From the NCBI RefSeq assembly GCF_001941975.2, contig NZ_CP146991.1, positions 1,970,524 to 2,034,523 of the forward strand: a stretch of DNA of 64,000 nt, in the 5' to 3' direction. Below the pieces are notes generated by a model. That model had not been told where the DNA came from. It did no database searches and was given only the letters and a program-made list of their open reading frames with translations. Both the position numbers and the translations under genes were made by a program. Each line of letters opens with the position of its first letter. Position 1 is the first letter of the stretch. This DNA is from Sporomusa sphaeroides DSM 2875. GTDB taxonomy: Bacteria > Bacillota > Negativicutes > Sporomusales > Sporomusaceae. Of this stretch, positions 58,112 to 64,000 are shown piece by piece.

Positions 58112-58693
58112 ATGATTAATGTAATTTGGTTGTTACTGATGGCCAGCGGCATTATTTATGCCGGAATGAACGGGAGGATTGAGGTTGTTACTGCGAGCGC
58201 CATCAGCGCTGCCAAAAGTGCAGTCGAATTGGCGATTAATTTAATTGGAATTATGTGCTTATGGCTGGGTATTATGAAAATTGCCGAATTATCGGGATTA
58301 ATCAAAGTCATCTCCTTCGTTTTACAGCCGATAGTTGGTTTGCTATTTCCCAGTGTACCCAAAAATCATCCGGCCATGGGGGCGATCATTATGACCATCA
58401 GCGCCAATATGCTCGGTCTGGGCAATGCGGTAACACCGCTGGGTATCAAAGCAATGCAGCAGTTGCAGACCTTAAATCCGAAAAAGTGCACGGCCACGCC
58501 GGCTATGTGTACTTTACTGGCTTTATGCACTACCGGTTTTACCCTTGTTCCGGCTACTATTATTGCGCTGCGGTCGGCGGCAGGTTCGGTAAATCCTACC
58601 GAGATAGTCGGGCCAACCTTGATTGTCAGTTTGGTTGCCACCATTTTTGTACTTATTATTGACCGGCTATGCCGGGCAGTATTTAGACGATAA
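58112..58693 (+). CDS. spmA: Spore maturation protein A
   Basis: SpmA and SpmB are membrane proteins with nucleoside-transporter-like gate domains, needed for spore core dehydration. The 193-residue product has NLIGIMCLWLGIMKIAELSG, SVPKNHPAMGAIIMTISANM and GNAVTPLGIKAMQQLQ. ATG 58112 is preceded by GGGTGATAGT; longer starts from 58031 overlap the previous gene and terminator. Confidence 0.93.
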   Translation: MINVIWLLLMASGIIYAGMNGRIEVVTASAISAAKSAVELAINLIGIMCLWLGIMKIAELSGLIKVISFVLQPIVGLLFPSVPKNHPAMGAIIMTISANMLGLGNAVTPLGIKAMQQLQTLNPKKCTATPAMCTLLALCTTGFTLVPATIIALRSAAGSVNPTEIVGPTLIVSLVATIFVLIIDRLCRAVFRR

Positions 58694-58709
58694 AGGAGGA
58701 ATACTCCGG

Positions 58710-59249
58710 ATGTTGACTGAACTGAGTGAGCAGCTGTCAGTTTGGGCTATTCCTGCTGTGCTGCTCATAATTCCCATTGTCGGATACCTGCGCAAGGTTA
58801 AAGTATATGAAGCGTTTATTGAAGGGGCTGCTGAAGGATTCCAAACAGCTATCCGAATTATACCCTGTCTGGTAGCCATGCTGGTGGCTATCAGCATCTT
58901 TCGGGCATCAGGTGCCATGGACGCCTGTGTGGCACTCCTGGCACCGCTGCTGGATGTGCTGGGAGTACCGGCTGATCTGGTGCCGTTAGCCATAATGCGT
59001 CCGCTGTCAGGCAGCGGTTCTCTCGGAATGGCAACAGAAATTTTGAATACCTATGGTCCTGATTCGCTGGTTGGGAGGATAGCTTCCACCGTGCTGGCCA
59101 GTACGGACACTACCTTTTATGTGCTGACCGTATACTTTGGTGCGGTGTCAATCAGCAATCCACGGTATGCTCTCCTGGTCGGACTATCAGGTGATATAGC
59201 CAGCTTTTTGCTTGCCGTCTACCTGTGCCAATATCTATTTACAAGCTAA
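58710..59249 (+). CDS. spmB: Spore maturation protein B
   Basis: The 179-residue partner of SpmA, with the gate-domain pattern GAAEGFQTAIRIIPCLVAML and RPLSGSGSLGMATEILNTYG, then DTTFYVLTVYFGAVSI. ATG 58710 follows AAAGGAGGAATACTCC; a longer frame runs into spmA and is rejected. Confidence 0.93.
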   Translation: MLTELSEQLSVWAIPAVLLIIPIVGYLRKVKVYEAFIEGAAEGFQTAIRIIPCLVAMLVAISIFRASGAMDACVALLAPLLDVLGVPADLVPLAIMRPLSGSGSLGMATEILNTYGPDSLVGRIASTVLASTDTTFYVLTVYFGAVSISNPRYALLVGLSGDIASFLLAVYLCQYLFTS

Positions 59250-59277
59250 CTGGCAACATTTGTTGCCAGTTTTTTCT
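59247..59277 (+). terminator. Terminator after spmB
   Basis: AACTGGCAACA/TGTTGCCAGTT stem followed by TTTTTCT. Confidence 0.88.
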
Positions 59278-59356
59278 ATATCGGCATTTGTGGCACTTCG
59301 AATCCAAACGAATACACTGTAATGTGATGTAAAGCAGGGGAATGGAGGCGAAGTCC

Positions 59357-60637
59357 ATGATTAAAGTCGTCGTAGTTGGAGGTGGCTGGGCTGGCTGTGC
59401 CGCAGCGTTAGCAGCGGCTAAAGCCGGGGCACAGGTAGTTTTGCTTGAACGCACCGATTTGCTGTTAGGAACAGGCTTAGTTGGGGGCATATTCCGCAAC
59501 AATGGCCGGTTTACGGCTGCTGAAGAAGCTATTGCCATGGGCGGGGGAGACTTATTTGTAGCCATGGATGCCAATAGCAGGCATAGAGGTATACATTTTC
59601 CCGGACATAGTCATGCTTCATTTTATGATGTAACTACAATGGAACCCTTGGTGAAAAAAATCCTGCAAAACTATGGTATTGAAATCAAGACCAGGGCAAG
59701 GGTATCTGGTGTAGTTAAATACGGTAAAAAGATCCAACACCTTCTTGATGATAACGAAGAAGTTTTCAAGGCAGATGCCTTTGTTGACACAACCGGCACT
59801 TCCGGCCCTATGGGCAATTGCCTAAAATATGGCAACGGTTGTTCCATGTGCATTCTTCGCTGTCCGACATTCGGACCCCGGGTAAGTATTACCGCCAAGG
59901 CCGATGTCAAAGAAATAATGGGTAAAAAAGCCGATGGCAGCTATGGCGCTATGAGTGGCTCCTGTAAAATTAACAAAGACTCACTCAGTCCTGAGCTTAA
60001 AGATAAATTAGAAAAAGAAGGCATGGTAGTCATACCCTTGCCGGAAAATCTCAAAAAGTCAGGAATGCTTGGAAAAAAAGCCTGCTCACAATATGCCATT
60101 GCCGATTATGCCGAAAACATGGTTCTTATTGATACCGGACATGCCAAGCTAATGACCCCTTTCTTCCCGCTTGATATGCTGCGGACAATACCCGGACTGG
60201 AACGCACCAGGTATGAAGACCCGTACGCCGGGGGAGTAGGGAATTCCATACGGTATTTGGGTATGGCTCCTTGCGGCAGCTCACTGAAAGTAGACGGTAT
60301 TGATAATTTGTTCTGTGCCGGTGAAAAATCCGGTATTCTTGTAGGCCATACGGAAGCGGTAGTAACCGGACTTTTAGCAGGCCATAATGCGGTACGCTGC
60401 TGTATTGATATGAAGTATCTTGAACTGCCGTCCGAACTGGCTTCAGGTGATTTTATCAATTATATTCACGCGCAGATGACGACAGAAGAAGGCATTAAAC
60501 TAAGGTATACTTTCTCAGGTTCGGCCTATTTTGAGCGGATGAAACAACGCGGCTTATATTCAGCCGTTCGGGGAGAAATTAATGACCGTGTTATCAAAAC
60601 GGGATTAAATGATATTTATAATACCTGTTTGGTTTAA
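59357..60637 (+). CDS. FAD-dependent oxidoreductase of the GidA/HdrA-like type
   Basis: A Rossmann FAD-binding start (VVVVGGGWAGCAAALAAAKA, GAQVVLLER) is followed by GLVGGIFRNNGR. Further on, cysteines GNGCSMCILRCPTFG (about 154-168) resemble a cluster- or FAD-linked Cys motif, and the C-terminal GIDNLFCAGEKSGILVGHTE closes the FAD site. About 426 residues from ATG 59357. Encoded with the PyrK-like protein 16 bases downstream, so the pair probably forms a flavin/iron-sulfur redox complex. The reaction is unknown. Confidence 0.7.
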   Translation: MIKVVVVGGGWAGCAAALAAAKAGAQVVLLERTDLLLGTGLVGGIFRNNGRFTAAEEAIAMGGGDLFVAMDANSRHRGIHFPGHSHASFYDVTTMEPLVKKILQNYGIEIKTRARVSGVVKYGKKIQHLLDDNEEVFKADAFVDTTGTSGPMGNCLKYGNGCSMCILRCPTFGPRVSITAKADVKEIMGKKADGSYGAMSGSCKINKDSLSPELKDKLEKEGMVVIPLPENLKKSGMLGKKACSQYAIADYAENMVLIDTGHAKLMTPFFPLDMLRTIPGLERTRYEDPYAGGVGNSIRYLGMAPCGSSLKVDGIDNLFCAGEKSGILVGHTEAVVTGLLAGHNAVRCCIDMKYLELPSELASGDFINYIHAQMTTEEGIKLRYTFSGSAYFERMKQRGLYSAVRGEINDRVIKTGLNDIYNTCLV

Positions 60638-60653
60638 CAAGGAGGGGTGAAAC

Positions 60654-61637
60654 ATGCTATATAAGCTGGCAATGAAGTGTATTGATATAAATTCTCCTTA
60701 TTGCCCTTGCCTGTTGGCGGAAACTAACCATTGTACTTTTTGCAGCCATTTAAAAGGTGAAGCAGTATGTGATTGCAACTGGAGCGGAGTGTGCATACTA
60801 TACGAAAAACAATGGCAAGCAAAAAAGAAAAACTGGATTATTGATGCCGATGCACCTGTACGCATGGAAGCCGATACTGAATTTATTTTAAAAGAAAAGA
60901 TTGCCGAGCATACATACCTCTTGGAATTTGAAGTAATCCCTGAACTTGCCCAGGCTCTTGACAGATGCGGGTCCTTTGTTTTCTTGCGCCGGCCGTCCGA
61001 CCAGCAGTTCTATCAGTTTCCTGTAGGCGTAATGCGGGTCATTGGCAGCCATATTCAAGTGGTTGTTGAAACTACCGGACCCAAATCCGCACACTTGTTA
61101 GCCGACAACAATAACCATGTATTGGTGCGCGGTCCGTATTTTAATGGTATTTTTGGTCAACCCTGGATTGACAACATAGTTAATGGTAAAATATTATTAA
61201 TAACTGGGGGTATGGGACAGCCACCTGCATTATCAATAGCACACCGGCTGGTCAAAAAGAATAATGATATCAAAGCACTTGTCGCACCAGGCAGGATTGG
61301 CAAGGTTTTTATTGCCGGTGAACTTACCAAACTGGGCATTACTGTCCAGGAAGTAGCCTCCATGCGTCAGTTTGGCATGCAGGCGTTGACCGAGCTGTTA
61401 ACCGACAGCAAAGAATGTCCTGAGCTTATTGTCAGCGCAGGGCCTGATGAGCAGCATTATGGAGTTATCGCCGCCATGCAGACGGCTCAAGTCAACCTGC
61501 CAATGGCAGCCACCAATAATGCCACCATGTGCTGTGGCGAAGGCATTTGCGGCAGTTGTGACCGGCTAACTAAAGACAATAAACGGGTGCGCACTTGTAA
61601 AGTACAGACTGATTTTAGTCAATTTGCTCAAGAATAA
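60654..61637 (+). CDS. PyrK-like FAD/iron-sulfur electron-transfer protein
   Basis: The 327-residue protein resembles PyrK/sulfide dehydrogenase beta subunits: ferredoxin-reductase-like FAD and NAD lobes (LLITGGMGQPPALSIAHRLV) and a C-terminal [2Fe-2S] site MCCGEGICGSCDRLTKDN ending RTCK. Unusually it starts with a Cys-rich segment (SPYCPCLLAETNHCTFCSH then CDCNWSGVCILYEKQW), perhaps a second cluster. Partner of the preceding flavoprotein. AAGGAGGGG precedes ATG 60654. Confidence 0.75.
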   Translation: MLYKLAMKCIDINSPYCPCLLAETNHCTFCSHLKGEAVCDCNWSGVCILYEKQWQAKKKNWIIDADAPVRMEADTEFILKEKIAEHTYLLEFEVIPELAQALDRCGSFVFLRRPSDQQFYQFPVGVMRVIGSHIQVVVETTGPKSAHLLADNNNHVLVRGPYFNGIFGQPWIDNIVNGKILLITGGMGQPPALSIAHRLVKKNNDIKALVAPGRIGKVFIAGELTKLGITVQEVASMRQFGMQALTELLTDSKECPELIVSAGPDEQHYGVIAAMQTAQVNLPMAATNNATMCCGEGICGSCDRLTKDNKRVRTCKVQTDFSQFAQE

Positions 61638-61666
61638 AATAAGTGTAAAAGTAGGAGTCGAAATAC

Positions 61667-62401
61667 ATGTTAGAACGTTTGCAGAAAGTTATTGCTCAAG
61701 CCGGTATTGCATCACGGCGGGACGCAGAGGAACTCATTACAGCCGGCCGGGTAACCGTTAACGGCAAGACGGTTACTGAGCTTGGCAGTAAAGTTGAGAC
61801 CAGGCGGGACCGGGTTGCTGTTGATGGCAAGCCGTTAAAAGCGGAAAAGTATGTTTATATTTTGCTCAACAAGCCGAAAGGAATCATAACTGCATTGGAA
61901 GATCCCCGGGGACGTAAAACGGTGGCTACCCTTGTTGCCGATATTCCGGAACGGGTTTATCCTGTGGGGAGGCTGGATTATAATACCGAAGGGCTGCTGC
62001 TTATGACCAATGACGGTGATTTGACGCATGCGCTGACCCACCCCAGTCATGAGATCGCCAAAACCTATTTAGTCAAGGTTCAGGGGTATCCACCTGAGGA
62101 GAAGCTCGACAAGCTGCGGGCCGGTATTAAATTAGAAGATGGCATGACCGCGCCGGCAAAAATTAATATTGTGGACATCGACAGGGAAAAAGCGTTAACT
62201 ACCATGGAATTTGTTATTTACGAAGGAAAAAACAGGCAGATTCGCCGGATGTGTGAAGCAATCGGTTTTCCTGTGAAGAATTTAAAGCGGGTTAAATTTG
62301 CCTTTTTAACCTTGGAGGGAGTCAGACGGGGGCAGTACCGCCAACTGCTTGCCGGTGAGGTGGAAGAACTAAAACGCCTGGGCAAGAAAAAAAACAGTTG
62401 A
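61667..62401 (+). CDS. rluB: 23S rRNA pseudouridine synthase (RluB/RsuA family)
   Basis: N-terminal S4 RNA-binding domain (RLQKVIAQAGIASRRDAEEL), then the catalytic domain with Asp in GRLDYNTEGLLLMTNDGDL and the KTYLV / NRQIRRMCEAIGFPVKNLKR segments. 244 residues. Close to spmAB as in B. subtilis. RluB and RsuA cannot be fully separated by eye; length and context favour RluB. Confidence 0.9.
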   Translation: MLERLQKVIAQAGIASRRDAEELITAGRVTVNGKTVTELGSKVETRRDRVAVDGKPLKAEKYVYILLNKPKGIITALEDPRGRKTVATLVADIPERVYPVGRLDYNTEGLLLMTNDGDLTHALTHPSHEIAKTYLVKVQGYPPEEKLDKLRAGIKLEDGMTAPAKINIVDIDREKALTTMEFVIYEGKNRQIRRMCEAIGFPVKNLKRVKFAFLTLEGVRRGQYRQLLAGEVEELKRLGKKKNS

Positions 62402-62408
62402 TTTTTTC

Positions 62409-62440
62409 ACCCTTATTTGGAAGTAAATAAGGGTTTTTTT
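62409..62440 (+). terminator. Terminator after rluB
   Basis: CCCTTATTT/AAATAAGGG stem followed by TTTTTTT. Confidence 0.9.
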
Positions 62441-62481
62441 GCTCAATTTCCTCAAATAATTAAGAAAAGCGAGTGTGACAT

Positions 62482-63723
62482 ATGCAGCAAGTTCTTATCA
62501 TCGGCGGTGGAGCCGCCGGCCTTATGGCTGCCGTAAGCGCGGCTCAATATGGCGCTCAGGTAACGCTACTCGAAAAAATGAAAGATGTCGGACGTAAGCT
62601 GCTTATTACCGGAAAAGGCCGCTGCAATCTCACGAATAACTGCGATATTCCTGAACTGGTGAAAAATATGACAGGGAATGGCTCTTTTTTATACAGCGCT
62701 TTTCATGCCTTTACTAATCAGGATGTTGTTGATTTTCTTAATCAGGCCGGTTTGCCGACCAAGGTGGAACGCGGCGGGCGGGTTTTCCCGGTTAGTGATC
62801 AGGCCAAAGATGTTATTAGCATCTTTACTAAAGAACTGTCCAAACTACAGGTTAACGTAAAAACAAATCAAACAGTTAAAAAACTAATTATAGAAGATGG
62901 CCGGGCTGTTGGTGTTATTACAACAGAGGCCGAATACCGGGCCGATGCCATAATTATTACGACAGGCGGCGCCTCCTATCCCGGTACAGGTTCGTCAGGT
63001 GATGGCTACCGGTTAGCGCAGGCTGCCGGACATACCATTGTGCCGCTGAAGCCGTCACTGGTGCCGCTGGAAGTTGCGGAGGAATGGATAACTGAACTGC
63101 AAGGTTTGTCGCTTAAGAATGTGACAGCAACTGTGTTAAGTGCCGGCAAAAAAGCCGCCGAAGAATTTGGCGAGATGTTGTTTACCCACTATGGTCTGTC
63201 CGGCCCCATTATTTTGTCATTAAGCAAAAAAGTGTCTGAGCTCTTTGCCGCTGCTCCGGATCAGGAAGTGACGATAACCATCAATCTTAAGCCGGCTCTT
63301 AGTACGGAGACTTTGGACAAGCGCCTGCAGCGTGACTTTGCCAAGTTTACCAGAAAGCAGTTGAAAAACTCTCTGCACGAACTGCTGCCTGCCAAACTAA
63401 TTCCTGTTGTCATTGATTTGTCGTTTATTGACCCGGATAAATTTGTCCATCAAATTACGAAAGAAGAGCGAATGCGCCTGCTAACCATACTTCAACACCT
63501 GACGTTTACCATTTCGCAAACCAGGCCGGTAGCTGAAGCTATAGTAACGGCCGGCGGTGTCAGTACCAAAGAAATTGATGCAAGGACCATGGAATCAAAA
63601 TTGATACCCGGTTTGTTTTTTGCCGGTGAAGTTATTGACATAGACGGATACACCGGTGGTTTTAATTTGCAAGCCGCTTTTTCTACCGGCTATGTGGCCG
63701 GCAGGTCTGCTGCCGGGAGCTAA
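62482..63723 (+). CDS. NAD(P)/FAD-dependent oxidoreductase, BaiN/HI0933 family
   Basis: The 413-residue flavoprotein has the family hallmark: dinucleotide fold VLIIGGGAAGLMAAVSAAQY, then KMKDVGRKLLITGKGRCNLT, TGGASYPGTGSSGDGY and the C-terminal AGEVIDIDGYTGGFNLQAAF. Its physiological reaction is not established outside bile-acid metabolism in a few gut bacteria. It begins a new transcription unit after the rluB terminator. Confidence 0.9.
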   Translation: MQQVLIIGGGAAGLMAAVSAAQYGAQVTLLEKMKDVGRKLLITGKGRCNLTNNCDIPELVKNMTGNGSFLYSAFHAFTNQDVVDFLNQAGLPTKVERGGRVFPVSDQAKDVISIFTKELSKLQVNVKTNQTVKKLIIEDGRAVGVITTEAEYRADAIIITTGGASYPGTGSSGDGYRLAQAAGHTIVPLKPSLVPLEVAEEWITELQGLSLKNVTATVLSAGKKAAEEFGEMLFTHYGLSGPIILSLSKKVSELFAAAPDQEVTITINLKPALSTETLDKRLQRDFAKFTRKQLKNSLHELLPAKLIPVVIDLSFIDPDKFVHQITKEERMRLLTILQHLTFTISQTRPVAEAIVTAGGVSTKEIDARTMESKLIPGLFFAGEVIDIDGYTGGFNLQAAFSTGYVAGRSAAGS

Positions 63724-63780
63724 TAATGTAAAGGACGTAAGGCATTTTAGTAGAGATGAACTGCGATAGGGGGCTTTAGG

Positions 63781-64000
63781 ATGGAGAACCGAAATGACAA
63801 GTTCCGCCGTAAGCATTTCTATGTTATCGACCGGCTGCTCATCAAACTGGCCACTGCAGCTGTTGTTTTGCTGCTGGTAGTGCAAGTTCTCCTTGTGCAT
63901 GGCGAGGCCCGAAAATATCTCTCGTTGGTAGATAAACTGGAGGGCGAGCAAATCACTTCTCCTGCCACTATGTATGCTGCCGATGTGCCTTTGCCTAATG
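63781..64000 (+). CDS. Single-helix membrane protein, N-terminal part (runs off the window)
   Basis: From ATG 63781 (preceded by GATAGGGGGC) the frame is open to the end of the window, reading MENRNDKFRRKHFYVIDRLL, then a membrane helix ATAAVVLLLVVQVLLVHGEA and ITSPATMYAADVPLPN. The position before cmk-like genes and the DUF5359 (YpfB) pattern are a possible match, but the end is missing. Confidence 0.5.
   Translation, partial: MENRNDKFRRKHFYVIDRLLIKLATAAVVLLLVVQVLLVHGEARKYLSLVDKLEGEQITSPATMYAADVPLPN

Overview
The window is a chromosomal segment of an anaerobic, endospore-forming Firmicute. Endospore formation is certain: spo0A, spoVS, spoIIM, spoIIAA-spoIIAB-sigF, spoVAC/AD/AE/AF, spmA/spmB, dacF, ytfJ and a probable mciZ are present. 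Gene order and protein style fit a sporulating Negativicute (Sporomusa-like) best; that assignment is inference, since no rRNA or outer-membrane gene lies here.

Layout. 1-7.4 kb: end of a DEAD-box helicase, SOS-controlled recA-recX, rny, spoVS, pepA and a PHP phosphatase. 7.4-9.5 kb: a P-loop/Asp23 protein, a DUF3870 protein and two half-size TauE/SafE transporters. 9.6-17.5 kb: miaB-mutS-mutL-methyltransferase-miaA-hfq, a closely packed tRNA-modification and mismatch-repair operon. 17.7-20.6 kb: spo0A, then buk and an NTPase behind a possible sigma-54 promoter. 20.6-23.3 kb: a 41-codon gene resembling the FtsZ inhibitor MciZ, nudF, an EndoQ-like yqxK gene and spoIIM.

From about 23,585 to 38,747 a 15-kb integrated element interrupts an otherwise Bacillus-like order (nudF-yqxK-spoIIM | yqzK-xerD-deoB-pdp-dacF-spoIIA). 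It is bounded by a 17-bp direct repeat, with a second 21-bp repeat pair just inside. It carries excisionase-like proteins, a phage replication protein and a DnaB-type helicase, small zinc-ribbon proteins, one tail-hub protein, terminase-small-subunit remnants, a divergent repressor switch and a tyrosine integrase. No capsid, portal or large terminase gene is visible, so it is a defective prophage or a phage-satellite-like element. Between integrase and right repeat lies a three-gene cargo operon (DUF3467-like, unknown, HEPN-like), the best candidate for an undescribed system.

After the element: xerD, deoB, pdp, dacF, the spoIIA operon, a small membrane protein, dodecin, the spoVA operon with an extra Q-rich gene, an antiparallel lipoprotein, an M50 protease, trpS, scpA-scpB, a DUF2953 protein, ytfJ, a second D-Ala-D-Ala carboxypeptidase, spmA-spmB, a paired FAD/PyrK-like redox module, rluB and a BaiN/HI0933-type flavoprotein.

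Regulatory sites readable by eye include a LexA box inside the recA promoter, sigma-H promoters at spoVS, spo0A (with an overlapping 0A box) and spoIIAA, and possible sigma-E/F promoters. At least three dispersed families of palindromic intergenic elements (about 100-160 bp) recur, one of them in the recA leader and one between the buk promoter candidate and buk.
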